64,000 nucleotides of DNA from Scandinavium sp051650185. GTDB taxonomy: Bacteria; Pseudomonadota; Gammaproteobacteria; Enterobacterales; Enterobacteriaceae. The first letter of the stretch is position 1; every line of letters begins with the position of its first letter. Below, in pieces: positions 24,229 through 33,200 of this stretch. A program made the translations under genes and the position numbers. The stretch covers positions 110,412-174,411 of the forward strand of contig NZ_JBOFIN010000028.1 of NCBI RefSeq assembly GCF_051650185.1, read 5' to 3'. The notes below the pieces were generated by a model that was not told the origin of the DNA, did not search any database, and was given only the letters and a program-made list of their open reading frames with translations.

Positions 24229-24855
24229 ATGATTACGCTGTGGGGCAGAAACAACTCAACGAATGTTAAAAAAGTACGCTGGACGCTGGAAGAGCTCGAC
24301 CTTCCTTATGATCAGATCCTCGCCGGGCTGGAATTTGGCCTCAATCACGACCCTGAATATCTCGCCAAAAACCCCAACGGGCTGGTGCCCCTTCTGCATG
24401 ATGACGAAGCCGGGATAACGCTTTGGGAATCAAACACTATCGTCCGCTATCTGGCCGCCCAGTACGGGCAAAAACGCCTCTGGCAAGATAATCCGGTTAT
24501 TCGTGCGCAGGGTGAAAAGTGGATGGACTGGGCCAATGGCAGCCTTTCCCCGGCGCACCGCGTCATTTTGATGGGGCTCGTCAGAACGCCGCCTGAACAA
24601 CGCGATCAGGCAGCGATAGACGCCGGGATTGTGCAGTGTGAAAAACTGCTGGCGATCCTCGATGCTGAACTGGCTGACCGTCCATGGCTTTCCGGCGACG
24701 AGTTTGGCCCGGGTGATATCGCAGTCGCTCCGTTCATTTACAACCTCTTCGAAACCGTCAAAACCTGGCAGCCGCATCCGAATTTGCAGCGCTGGTATCA
24801 GCAGCTGTCACGCCGTCCGGCTTATCAAAACGTGGTGATGATCCCGGTCACCTGA
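24229..24855 (+). CDS. gstB: Glutathione S-transferase GstB (YliJ)
   Basis: 208 residues from the ATG at 24229 (MITLWGRNNSTNVKKVRWT), identical in length to E. coli GstB. The thioredoxin-fold N domain shows NPNGLVPLL and WESNTIVRYL, the glutathione gamma-glutamyl site. The helical C domain ends QNVVMIPVT. E. coli GstB acts on haloacetates. The longer open frame to the left overlaps the dacC promoter and is not used. It is convergent with yliI, the two stops only three bases apart. Confidence 0.92.
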   Translation: MITLWGRNNSTNVKKVRWTLEELDLPYDQILAGLEFGLNHDPEYLAKNPNGLVPLLHDDEAGITLWESNTIVRYLAAQYGQKRLWQDNPVIRAQGEKWMDWANGSLSPAHRVILMGLVRTPPEQRDQAAIDAGIVQCEKLLAILDAELADRPWLSGDEFGPGDIAVAPFIYNLFETVKTWQPHPNLQRWYQQLSRRPAYQNVVMIPVT

Positions 24856-24857
24856 TC

Positions 24858-25970
24858 TCAGGACGCCGGGCTGACTTTCAGTAACTCACCATCGGACTCG
24901 TCGGTTAAGACATACAGATAGCCGTCGGGTCCAACACGCACGTCGCGTATCCGCTGTTTCCTGTCACCCAGAATGCGCTCCTGTTCGGTTACTTTATTGC
25001 CGTCAACGTTCAGGACAATCACATCCTGATCCTTCAAAGCCCCCACAAACAGCTTGTGCTGCCATTGTGGAAACTTCGCGTTGTTATAGAACGCCATTCC
25101 ACTCACCGCGGGTGACTGTTTCCAGAAAAACAGCGGCGGTTCAGAGCCAGCCACCGTTTCGCCTTTCGCTTCCGGAATCGGTAAACCGCTGTAGTTCACG
25201 CCATGGGTGGCTAACGGCCAGCCGTAATTTTTTCCCCGCTCCGGGATGTTGATTTCATCACCGCCTTTCGGCCCGTGCTCATTGAGCCACAGCGCATTGC
25301 TCCACGGGTTCATCGCCATGCCCTGCGGATTACGGATGCCATAAGACCAGATTTCGGGTCTGGCGCCCTTCTGCCCGACAAACGGATTATCCGGCGGCAC
25401 TTTGCCGTCCTGCGTCAGGCGGACAACTTTGCCCTGTAGTTTGTCGAGTTCCTGCGCGGTTGGCCGCTGGTTATTTTCCCCCAATCCGATGAACAAGTAG
25501 CCCCTGCCGTCGAACACCAGCCTTCCCCCGAAATGGTTTCCGGTCGAAAGCTTCGGCATCTGGCGGAAAACCACCTGAAAGGCCTCAATTCGGGAGCGAT
25601 CGTCAGTTAATCGACCGTAACCGACGGCAGTCCCCGCTTTACCGTCATCACCCACTTCGGCATAGCTCAGCCACACGCGGCGTGATTGTGCGAAATCTGG
25701 AGCCAACACAACATCCAGCAGCCCGCCCTGCCCATTGGCCCACACGCGCGGCACACCGACAATCGGGTCCGATAACCCTTTCCCTTGCTGCCACAGGCGT
25801 AACTGCCCACCGCGCAACGTGATCAGCATGCCCTGATTATCAGGCAGAAAAGCCAGCGACCAGGGGTGATCGAGCTTGCGTTGTAAGACCTCAACCTGAA
25901 CCTCGGCGGCTTGCAGAACGGGGGAGAGAATCAATGAACCCAGAAGTAAACTCAGAGCAAAACGAGGCAT
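24858..25970 (-). CDS. yliI: PQQ-dependent soluble aldose sugar dehydrogenase YliI (Asd)
   Basis: 370 residues with an 18-22 residue signal peptide (VLQAAEVQ). It is a six-bladed beta-propeller of the soluble glucose dehydrogenase type: DHPWSLAFLPD at the start, GNHFGGRLVFD, YGIRNPQGMA and NEHGPKGGDE are blade and PQQ/calcium-site motifs. It oxidises aldoses in the periplasm with pyrroloquinoline quinone. E. coli cannot make PQQ itself, and no pqq genes are in this window. bssR lies 106 bp upstream in the same direction. Confidence 0.93.
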   Translation of the reverse strand: MPRFALSLLLGSLILSPVLQAAEVQVEVLQRKLDHPWSLAFLPDNQGMLITLRGGQLRLWQQGKGLSDPIVGVPRVWANGQGGLLDVVLAPDFAQSRRVWLSYAEVGDDGKAGTAVGYGRLTDDRSRIEAFQVVFRQMPKLSTGNHFGGRLVFDGRGYLFIGLGENNQRPTAQELDKLQGKVVRLTQDGKVPPDNPFVGQKGARPEIWSYGIRNPQGMAMNPWSNALWLNEHGPKGGDEINIPERGKNYGWPLATHGVNYSGLPIPEAKGETVAGSEPPLFFWKQSPAVSGMAFYNNAKFPQWQHKLFVGALKDQDVIVLNVDGNKVTEQERILGDRKQRIRDVRVGPDGYLYVLTDESDGELLKVSPAS

Positions 25971-26053
25971 GGCTGTCTCCTTTTTAGCGAATGCGTTAAG
26001 GGTAGCCAGCAGGCCGGGTGTAAGGGGGGATTTTTACAAAACCTTAACCGATA

Positions 26054-26070
26054 GGGGGAGCCTCTCCCCC
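26054..26070 (-). terminator. Hairpin between bssR and yliI
   Basis: GGGGGAG-CCT-CTCCCCC is a 7-bp GC stem directly after the bssR stop, with only a delayed TTTT on the minus strand. It may attenuate read-through from bssR into yliI. Confidence 0.4.
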
Positions 26071-26076
26071 CGGTTG

Positions 26077-26460
26077 TCAGGCGTGCGCCAGGGGCGCGGA
26101 TTTATTTATCACCTGAATATTCAGAGCTAAGGTGTCGAGACAGCGTTGCAGGACATCTGGGTTAACCACAATGAATGAGGGACAGTCGTGATGTCCGCTC
26201 ATCAGGCACACGGCCGCAGAGGCCAGGGCTTCTCCGGCGGCATGCAGCGCCTCGCTTTGCGCAGGCGTGAGTAAGGGCGAAAGTGCTGCCGTGTTCTCAC
26301 GCAGCTCGCCACAGAGGTCAAAACAGTTTTCACGCAGATGATCGTTGTCGCTGACCGACATGTATCCCTTGGCGCGTCTGAGTTGCAGATAGGCCGCGAG
26401 ATCGATTTGGGCATTCACCAGCTTGTTCAACAGGTGACGGAATTGTCTGTCAACGTTCAT
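26077..26460 (-). CDS. bssR: Biofilm regulator BssR (YliH)
   Basis: 127 residues, the same size as E. coli BssR, with FRHLLNKLVNAQIDLAAYLQ and FVVNPDVLQRCLDTLALNIQV-type sequences recognisable. It is a small, mostly helical cytoplasmic protein without a DNA-binding motif I can identify. In E. coli it affects biofilm formation through indole/AI-2 signalling and is strongly induced in biofilms. The 247-bp gap upstream separates it from the divergent small secreted protein gene. Confidence 0.9.
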   Translation of the reverse strand: MNVDRQFRHLLNKLVNAQIDLAAYLQLRRAKGYMSVSDNDHLRENCFDLCGELRENTAALSPLLTPAQSEALHAAGEALASAAVCLMSGHHDCPSFIVVNPDVLQRCLDTLALNIQVINKSAPLAHA

Positions 26461-26707
26461 ACCTTTCCTCCTGTGTCGTCCATTGTCACAAGTATAGTAC
26501 GGTCATTTTTTGTGCATAACGATGTATGTGGTCAATATTTCATCAACCTTTGACCAATCGTTACATCCTGAGGATTTTAGGCAAACAGCCCATCACCACG
26601 GCGTACAAAAAATCAACATTTGTTGAGGGTTTGTTTGGAAAACTGAATAGTCACGGAGAGAAACGATTGCTATAGTGCGCCGGTCTTCTCAACCCGGCGG
26701 TGAAAAA

Positions 26708-26938
26708 ATGTTCAGGAAAGGCTTATCCGTTGTGCTGTTATTCTGCGCTTTGTTTTCCGGGCAGCTGATGGCGAATCACAACGGGCATGAATTTTATCAG
26801 GTGCCTTATGCCGATCACTGGATGCGCCACAGTGCCGACAGCGACGATATTCGCGCGCGTTTCCGCGATGCCGCAGATGAATTACGCGAAGACCATCACA
26901 GTATCAAAGACCGCAAACCGGAAGTGATTTATCGCTAA
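26708..26938 (+). CDS. Small secreted protein of unknown function
   Basis: 76 residues from the ATG at 26708: a signal peptide (MFRKGLSVVLLFCALFSGQ, cleavage after LMA) then a short, charged mature part rich in His, Asp and Arg (NHNGHEFYQVPYADHWMRHS, DDIRARFRDAADELREDHHS). A TATAGT -10-like hexamer lies about 35 bases upstream. I do not recognise the family. The ordered composition, signal peptide and flanking hairpin support a real gene. Histidine richness could mean metal binding, which is speculation. Confidence 0.65.
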   Translation: MFRKGLSVVLLFCALFSGQLMANHNGHEFYQVPYADHWMRHSADSDDIRARFRDAADELREDHHSIKDRKPEVIYR

Positions 26939-26940
26939 AC

Positions 26941-26962
26941 TTCCTCCCCTATCGGGGAGGAA
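26941..26962. terminator. Hairpin between small secreted protein and ampC
   Basis: TTCCTCCCC-TATC-GGGGAGGAA is a perfect 9-bp stem in the 30-bp gap between two convergent genes. It has no long T run on either strand, so it is a moderate terminator candidate. Confidence 0.5.
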
Positions 26963-26968
26963 AACGCC

Positions 26969-28141
26969 TTACTGCAAGGCGTGAAGGATTTGCCAGGCGG
27001 CCGTCACCCGCACAGGATTGGGGTAGTTCTTGTTAGCCAGCATCACGATACCGAGCTTTTTCTCTGGCACAAACGCGATGTAAGCCCCGAAGCCATTAGT
27101 GCTGCCGGTTTTGTGCAGCCAGCTTGCCGGGGTAGCAGGACGAGCAGGCGTTTGCAGTTCAGCCGCGCTCGCCTTAAGCGCAACCTCATTCCCGCTGGCG
27201 GTAATTACCTGTTGAGGGTTGATGGGCCACGGATACATTTCCCAGCCTAAGCCCTGATACATATCGCCAATCTTGTAGTAACCCTGCTGAGCCGTGTCGA
27301 TGGCTTTTTTCAGCGTCTCGTCGCTAGCCGGTAGCTGCTGCGGGGCGATGTTGGCCTGCATAAACGCCGCCATATCTTTGATGGTGGTTTTCACTCCATA
27401 GGCTTCGGCATCCAGCATCCCCGGCGTGACGCGGACGGGTTCGCCGTTACGATAGCCCCAGGCGTAATTCTCTTTCTCGCTTTCAGGCACGGTAATCCAG
27501 GTGTGATTGAGCTTCAGCGGCTGGAAAACATGTTGTTGCATGAATTGCTCAAAGCTGAGCCCACTTTTGCTGACGGCGAGTGCGCCGAACAAGCCAATAC
27601 TGGCGTTAGAGTAATTACGTTTAGTGCCTGGCTTCCACTCAGGTTGCCAGCCGTTGTAATAGCGCCACAGCGAACTTTCATCGGTTACGTCGTCAGGAAG
27701 CTGCAACGGCAAACCGCCTGCTGTATAGGTGGCGAGTTGCAGCAGAGAGATGTTGCGCCACTGCGCGCCAGTCAATTGCTTACTGTAGTCCGCAGCCGCG
27801 TCGTTCAAATTGGCTTTTCCGCTCTGCACCGCGTACCCGCCCGCCGTGCCGGTAAACGTTTTGCTCACAGACCCCAGCTCGAACAGCGTGTCGTCAGTGA
27901 CAGGACGCTTAGCTTTAATATCCGCCAGGCCGTAGTGGAAAAAGTACCGTTTGCCTTCATAAATCACCGCCACCGCCATGCCGGGGATTTGCTGCTCTTT
28001 CAGCAACGGCTGAACGGTCTCATCGACGATTTTTTGCAGGGATGCCGGGGTTGCGGCTGTCGCCAGCAGCGGCGTGGCAAGCAGCGCCGCTGCCAGCAGA
28101 ATCGGTTTACTTACGCGATGGTGATGCTTTTTCGTTGTCAT
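26969..28141 (-). CDS. ampC: Class C (AmpC-type) beta-lactamase
   Basis: 390 residues with a signal peptide of about 30 residues (LLATAATPASL). All class C motifs are present: SVSK at 91-94 (catalytic S91), YSN at 177-179 and KTG at 344-346, plus TYTAGGLPLQ and the C-terminal ANKNYPNPVRV. It shares long blocks with chromosomal AmpC of E. coli and Enterobacter but has YSN instead of the usual YAN. It hydrolyses cephalosporins in the periplasm. AGGAGG precedes the ATG. The 148-bp gap to divergent rimO holds no ampR gene. In E. coli ampC lies elsewhere, beside frdD. Confidence 0.92.
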   Translation of the reverse strand: MTTKKHHHRVSKPILLAAALLATPLLATAATPASLQKIVDETVQPLLKEQQIPGMAVAVIYEGKRYFFHYGLADIKAKRPVTDDTLFELGSVSKTFTGTAGGYAVQSGKANLNDAAADYSKQLTGAQWRNISLLQLATYTAGGLPLQLPDDVTDESSLWRYYNGWQPEWKPGTKRNYSNASIGLFGALAVSKSGLSFEQFMQQHVFQPLKLNHTWITVPESEKENYAWGYRNGEPVRVTPGMLDAEAYGVKTTIKDMAAFMQANIAPQQLPASDETLKKAIDTAQQGYYKIGDMYQGLGWEMYPWPINPQQVITASGNEVALKASAAELQTPARPATPASWLHKTGSTNGFGAYIAFVPEKKLGIVMLANKNYPNPVRVTAAWQILHALQ

Positions 28142-28289
28142 TCTTCCTCCTGATGAACGAAACCTGAGGGGTGCCCCGCGCCATTAAGCCGAAAAGCCGT
28201 GCTGAGCGCAATTCTCCAGTACAAATTTCCCCCCAACCTCTGTAGAATCACCGCCCTGACCATTCCCAAAATCGAACACTTTTTAATCT

Positions 28290-29615
28290 ATGAGCAATGT
28301 TATGCAGCAGCCGAAAATCGGCTTTGTCTCTTTGGGCTGCCCAAAGAACCTGGTGGATTCCGAGCGCATCCTGACCGAACTGCGCACCGAAGGCTACGAC
28401 GTCGTGCCAAGCTATGACGACGCCGACATGGTTATCGTCAACACCTGCGGCTTTATCGACAGCGCCGTGCAGGAATCCCTGGAAGCCATCGGCGAAGCGC
28501 TGAAAGAGAACGGCAAGGTGATTGTGACCGGCTGTCTGGGCGCGAAAGTTGACCAGATTCGTGAAGTGCATCCTAAGGTGCTGGAAATCACCGGGCCGCA
28601 CAGCTACGAGCAGGTGCTGCAGCATGTTCATCACTACGTACCGAAGCCACAGCACAACCCGTTCCTGAGCCTGGTGCCGGAACAGGGCGTGAAGCTGACG
28701 CCGCGTCATTACGCGTACTTAAAAATTTCCGAAGGCTGTAACCATCGCTGCACCTTCTGCATCATCCCTTCCATGCGTGGCGATCTCGTCAGCCGCCCGA
28801 TTGGCGACGTGCTGTCTGAAGCGAAACGCCTGAAGGATGCGGGCGTGAAAGAGCTGCTGGTGATCTCCCAGGACACCTCCGCCTACGGCGTAGACGTCAA
28901 GCACCGCATGGGTTTCCACGACGGCGAGCCGGTGAAAACCAGCATGGTCGGCCTGTGCGAGCAGCTGGCGAAACTCGGGGTGTGGGTGCGTCTGCACTAC
29001 GTGTACCCGTATCCGCATGTGGACGATGTGATCCCACTGATGGCGGAAGGCAAAATCCTGCCGTATCTGGACATCCCGCTTCAGCACGCCAGCCCACGCA
29101 TTCTTAAGCTGATGAAGCGCCCGGGTTCTGTTGATCGCCAGCTGGCGCGCATCAAACAGTGGCGTGAAATTTGCCCTGAGCTAACCCTGCGCTCAACCTT
29201 CATCGTCGGCTTCCCGGGTGAAACCGAAGAAGATTTCCAGATGCTGCTCGACTTCCTGAAAGAAGCGCGTCTGGACCGCGTCGGCTGCTTCAAATACAGC
29301 CCGGTTGAAGGCGCGACCGCCAACGAACTGGAAGGTCAGGTGCCGGAAGAGGTGAAAGAAGAGCGCTGGAACCGCTTCATGCAGCTGCAGCAGCAGATTT
29401 CTGCTGAACGTCTGCAAGAGAAAGTGGGCCGCGAAATCATGGTTATCATCGATGAAGTGGATGAAGAAGGCGCGATTGGCCGCAGCATGGCCGATGCCCC
29501 TGAAATCGACGGCGCGGTGTACCTGAACGGTGAAACCCGCGTGAAGCCAGGCGACGTGCTGCGTGTGAAAGTGGAGCACGCGGATGAGTACGACCTTTGG
29601 GGTGCTCGCGTTTAG
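28290..29615 (+). CDS. rimO: Ribosomal protein S12 methylthiotransferase RimO
   Basis: 441 residues, identical in length to E. coli RimO (YliG). The N-terminal UPF0004 domain carries the first cluster cysteines (VSLGCPKN, NTCGF, TGCLG). The radical-SAM core has CNHRCTFC. A TRAM domain ends the protein (GDVLRVKVEHADEYDLWG). It adds a methylthio group to Asp88 of ribosomal protein S12. The ATG at 28290 has no clear ribosome site. The E. coli neighbours yliE/yliF, expected next to it, are missing. Confidence 0.96.
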   Translation: MSNVMQQPKIGFVSLGCPKNLVDSERILTELRTEGYDVVPSYDDADMVIVNTCGFIDSAVQESLEAIGEALKENGKVIVTGCLGAKVDQIREVHPKVLEITGPHSYEQVLQHVHHYVPKPQHNPFLSLVPEQGVKLTPRHYAYLKISEGCNHRCTFCIIPSMRGDLVSRPIGDVLSEAKRLKDAGVKELLVISQDTSAYGVDVKHRMGFHDGEPVKTSMVGLCEQLAKLGVWVRLHYVYPYPHVDDVIPLMAEGKILPYLDIPLQHASPRILKLMKRPGSVDRQLARIKQWREICPELTLRSTFIVGFPGETEEDFQMLLDFLKEARLDRVGCFKYSPVEGATANELEGQVPEEVKEERWNRFMQLQQQISAERLQEKVGREIMVIIDEVDEEGAIGRSMADAPEIDGAVYLNGETRVKPGDVLRVKVEHADEYDLWGARV

Positions 29616-29627
29616 CTTCTTGTTTTT

Positions 29628-29719
29628 CCCCTCACCCTAACCCTCTCCCCAAAGGGGCGAGGGAACCGTCAGGTGCGCTTTTCTCCCTCTCCCTTTCAGG
29701 GAGAGGGCCGGGGTGAGGG
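29628..29719. repeat. CCCTCACCC...GGGTGAGGG palindromic intergenic repeat, full copy 2
   Basis: Starts CCCCTCACCCTAACCCTCTC, contains CCCCAAAGGGG, and ends GAGAGGGCCGGGGTGAGGG. It lies between convergent rimO and gsiD and takes the place where E. coli has yliE and yliF. Confidence 0.85.
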
Positions 29720-29728
29720 TCATTTCCC

Positions 29729-30640
29729 CTAGCCCTTTAACTTCGGATCCAGCGCATCGCGCAGGCCATCGCCAAGCAAATTAAACGCCAGCACCGTCAG
29801 GAATATCGCCAGCGCCGGGAACAGCGCAACGTGCGGCGACATCACCATATCGGCCCGCGCTTCGTTGAGCATCGCCCCCCATTCCGGTGTCGGTGGCTGT
29901 GCGCCCAGACCCAGGAACGAGAGGCTTGCGGCAGAGATAATCGACACGCCAATGCGCATAGTGAAATAGACCACAATCGACGACACCGTGCCGGGCAGAA
30001 TATGGCGGAACAGAATGGTGGCATTGCTGGCACCAATACTGCGTGCCGATTCGATAAAGGTCTGCTGCTTCAGCACCAGCGTGTTACCCCGCACCAGACG
30101 CGCAAAAGCCGGGATCGAGAAGATTGCCACCGCGATGATCACATTCGCCATCCCGCTGCCCATCACGGCCACGACGGCAATCGCCAGCAAGATCCCAGGG
30201 AAGGCAAACAGCACGTCGCAGATACGCATGATGATGCGGTCCCACCAGCCTTCGAAATACCCCGCCAGTAAGCCGAGCACGGTGCCAATCAGCGCCCCAA
30301 TCAGGACGGCAAATACGCCTGCCGCCAGGGATATTTGCGCCCCGACCAGCACCCGGCTGAAGATATCGCGCCCTAACGAATCCACCCCAAACCAGTGCAT
30401 CGCCGATGGCCCCTCATTGAGACGGTCATAATCGAAATAGTTTTGTGCATCGAAAGGCGCAATCCACGGCGCAATGATCGCCACCACAATCAGCAGCAAC
30501 ACGAAAATACCTGCGGCCATCGCCACCGGCTGTTTGCGGAATTTACGCCAGAATTCATGCCAGGGCGTTCGAACCTGGCCCGGTTCGATCCCCGGCAAGG
30601 CATTCATGATGGCCTGACGTCGCCAGTTTAACAGTCGCAC
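29729..30640 (-). CDS. gsiD: Glutathione ABC transporter permease GsiD
   Basis: 303 residues, as in E. coli GsiD, started by GTG at 30640 (then RLLNWRRQA). N-terminal cytoplasmic region, six membrane helices, EAA loop (ESARSIGASNATILFRHILP) and the oligopeptide-permease C-terminal domain (AASLSFLGLGAQPPTPEWG). It forms the inner-membrane path for glutathione with GsiC. It abuts gsiC without a gap and is the last gene of iaaA-gsiABCD. Confidence 0.95.
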   Translation of the reverse strand: MRLLNWRRQAIMNALPGIEPGQVRTPWHEFWRKFRKQPVAMAAGIFVLLLIVVAIIAPWIAPFDAQNYFDYDRLNEGPSAMHWFGVDSLGRDIFSRVLVGAQISLAAGVFAVLIGALIGTVLGLLAGYFEGWWDRIIMRICDVLFAFPGILLAIAVVAVMGSGMANVIIAVAIFSIPAFARLVRGNTLVLKQQTFIESARSIGASNATILFRHILPGTVSSIVVYFTMRIGVSIISAASLSFLGLGAQPPTPEWGAMLNEARADMVMSPHVALFPALAIFLTVLAFNLLGDGLRDALDPKLKG

Positions 30641-31561
30641 TTACTTGTACCTGATAGCCGGGTTGATGGCGGCATACAGCACATCCACCACCAGATTGAT
30701 AAGAATGAACTCCAGCGAAAAGAGCAGCACTTCGGCCTGAATCACCGGATAGTCGCGCATCTCCACCGAATCCACCAGCAGGCGCCCAAGCCCCGGCCAG
30801 TTGAACACTTTCTCGACCACAATGGAGCCACCGAGCAGGAAACCGAACTGCAGCCCCATCATGGTCACCACCGGGATCATCGCGTTACGCAAACCGTGTT
30901 TCAGCACCACCCACGTTTCACTCACGCCCTTTGCTCTGGCGGTGCGCATGTAATCTTCGTTTAACACTTCAACAAACGAAGCCCGGGTGAAACGAGCCAT
31001 CACCGCCGCGACCGCGGCACCCAGCGTGATGGACGGCAAAATATAGTGACGCCAGCTGTCTGCCCCCACCGTCGGCAACCAGCCAAGCTCGACGGAGAAC
31101 ACCTGCATCAGTAACATGCCGAGCGCGAACGCCGGAAAGGAGATCCCCGCAACGGCAATCGCCATGCCGAGTCTGTCTGGCCAGCGATTGCGCCAGACTG
31201 CCGCCGCCACGCCCATCGCCATACCGAAGATAACCGCCCAGACCATGCTGGTCAGCGTCAGCCAAAGCGTCGGCATAAAGCGGCTGGCAATCTCTTCGGA
31301 AACAGGCCGCCGAGACACCATCGAGGTACCGAAATCGCCCTGCAACACGTTGGTGATGTAGTGCCAGAACTGTACGTAGAGGGGCTGATCCAGCCCTAAC
31401 TGTTCGCGAACTAACGCCACCACCTGGGCATCCGCTTCTGGCCCGGCTATCAACCGGGCCGGATCGCCGGGCAACATGTGCACAAACAGAAACACCAGGA
31501 TCGCCACAATCAGCAGCGTCGGGATCAGACCCAGCAACCTTTTCAGGACGTAGTTAAGCAT
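30641..31561 (-). CDS. gsiC: Glutathione ABC transporter permease GsiC
   Basis: 306 residues, the E. coli length. It begins MLNYVLKRLLGLIPTLLIVA, typical of DppB/OppB permeases, with a large loop after helix 1, and EAA loop RTARAKGVSETWVVLKHGLRNA. With GsiD it makes the glutathione channel. A half copy of the CCCTCACCC repeat separates it from gsiB, so its expression may be set below that of the binding protein. Confidence 0.95.
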   Translation of the reverse strand: MLNYVLKRLLGLIPTLLIVAILVFLFVHMLPGDPARLIAGPEADAQVVALVREQLGLDQPLYVQFWHYITNVLQGDFGTSMVSRRPVSEEIASRFMPTLWLTLTSMVWAVIFGMAMGVAAAVWRNRWPDRLGMAIAVAGISFPAFALGMLLMQVFSVELGWLPTVGADSWRHYILPSITLGAAVAAVMARFTRASFVEVLNEDYMRTARAKGVSETWVVLKHGLRNAMIPVVTMMGLQFGFLLGGSIVVEKVFNWPGLGRLLVDSVEMRDYPVIQAEVLLFSLEFILINLVVDVLYAAINPAIRYK

Positions 31562-31566
31562 CGCGT

Positions 31567-31602
31567 CCCCTCACCCCGCCCCTCTCCCCATAGGGGCGAG
31601 GG
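31567..31602. repeat. CCCTCACCC repeat, half copy, between gsiB and gsiC
   Basis: CCCCTCACCCCGCCCCTCTC followed by CCCATAGGGGCGAGGG: the left half of the palindromic family only, placed inside an operon rather than at a convergent junction. Confidence 0.75.
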
Positions 31603-31642
31603 AGAAAAGATAAATACGCTTTTCTGGTCAAAGTACACGCCA

Positions 31643-33184
31643 TCACTGCTTCAGATCCGCCTCGTCAAAGCTAAAACCTGTATCCGGCATGATGTAAAAA
31701 CCAGTCAGATTTTTGCTGTGCGCGGAAACCAGTTTTTCCACCACCAGCGGCACCCACGGCGACTCTTTCCAGAGGGTGTCCTGCGCGTCTTTGTACAGGC
31801 TTTCCTTCTGTTTCGGATCGTTGGTTTTCAGCGCATCAGTCAGATCTTTATCCACCTGAGGATTGCTGTAGAACGCCGTGTTGAAGAGCGTTGGCGGCCA
31901 GTTTTGCGAGGCAAACAGCGGCGACAGCGCCCAGTCTGCTTCACCGGTAGACGCCGTCCAGCCGGTATAGAACATTCTCACGCCGCTCTCTTTCTGCCCT
32001 TTGCCTTCAACTTCGGCGGCACGCTGGCCTGCATCCATCGCTGTCACCTGCGCTTTAATGCCTACCTGCGCCAGCTGTTGCTGCGTGAACTGCAGTACTT
32101 TCTGCGCGGTACTGTGGTTATGGGAAGACCACAGCGTGGTGCTAAAGCCGTTCGGGAAGCCCGCTTCTTTCAGCAGCTCGCGCGCTTTCGCCGGATCGTA
32201 AGGCCAGGGTTTGTAGCTCTGCGAATAAGCGATAGCAGGCGGCAGCACGCCAGTGGCCGGGGTGGCATACCCTGCGAAGGCCACTTTCACCAGCGCCTGG
32301 CGGTTGATGGCATAGTTAATCGCTTCACGCACTTTTGGGTTATCAAACGGCTTCTGGGTGACGTTCATGCTGATATAACGCTGCATGATGGACGGGCTTG
32401 CCACCAGCTCCAGCTTGCTGTTTTTCTCCAGCAGCGGAGCCTGCTCGTAAGGGATCGGGAAGGCGAATTGCGCTTCACCCGTTTGCAGCATCGCCGCGCG
32501 GGTATTGTTGTCCACCACAGGTCGCCAGGTGATGGTGTCGAGCTTCGGCAGACCTTTTTGCCAGTAGCCGTCAAACTTCTTCACCTTCACGAAATCGGTC
32601 TGGTTCCAGGTCTCCAGCTGATAAGGCCCGGTACCCACCGGATGGAAGCCGATATCTTTGCCGTATTTCTTCAGCGCCGCCGGGGAAATCATGGCCGTGG
32701 CCGGGTGAGCGAGAATATTGATAAACGCCGAGAACGGCTGCTTCAGCGTGATTTTTACCGTTTGCGGGTCAACCACTTCGGTGCTGGCGATATCTTTATA
32801 CAGGTTGTAGCGCTTGAGATGATTGTCCGGATTGCTGGCGCGGTCGAGGTTGGCCTTCACCGCTTCAGCGTTGAAGTCAGTGCCGTCCTGGAATTTCACG
32901 CCGCTGCGCAGTTTGAGCGTATATACCAGCCCGTCTTTTGACACCGTGTAGCTGTCCGCCAGCACGTTGTGCATCTTCATGTCTTTATCGAGCCCAAACA
33001 GACCCTGATAAAACGACTTCGCCACCGCCTGCGACAGCGTGTCGTTGGCATCATACGGGTCGAGCGTCGTAAAGTTTGAGCCAACCGCCACCACCACATC
33101 TTTTGCCGCAAAAGCAGGGGCGCTTGCGAGGGCGGAAACGACACCCAGCGCCAGCAGCCATTTACCCGTAATTTGTTGTGTCAT
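31643..33184 (-). CDS. gsiB: Glutathione-binding periplasmic protein GsiB
   Basis: 513 residues from the ATG at 33184 (MTQQITGKWLLALGV), one longer than in E. coli. The signal peptide ends PAFA-AKD. It is a type 5 oligopeptide-binding fold: KDVVVAVGSNFTTLDPYDAN at the start of the mature protein and FQDGTDFNAEAVKANLDR. It captures glutathione for GsiCD. The start is 16 bp after the gsiA stop. Confidence 0.95.
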   Translation of the reverse strand: MTQQITGKWLLALGVVSALASAPAFAAKDVVVAVGSNFTTLDPYDANDTLSQAVAKSFYQGLFGLDKDMKMHNVLADSYTVSKDGLVYTLKLRSGVKFQDGTDFNAEAVKANLDRASNPDNHLKRYNLYKDIASTEVVDPQTVKITLKQPFSAFINILAHPATAMISPAALKKYGKDIGFHPVGTGPYQLETWNQTDFVKVKKFDGYWQKGLPKLDTITWRPVVDNNTRAAMLQTGEAQFAFPIPYEQAPLLEKNSKLELVASPSIMQRYISMNVTQKPFDNPKVREAINYAINRQALVKVAFAGYATPATGVLPPAIAYSQSYKPWPYDPAKARELLKEAGFPNGFSTTLWSSHNHSTAQKVLQFTQQQLAQVGIKAQVTAMDAGQRAAEVEGKGQKESGVRMFYTGWTASTGEADWALSPLFASQNWPPTLFNTAFYSNPQVDKDLTDALKTNDPKQKESLYKDAQDTLWKESPWVPLVVEKLVSAHSKNLTGFYIMPDTGFSFDEADLKQ

Positions 33185-33200
33185 GCAAAACTCCTGATTG

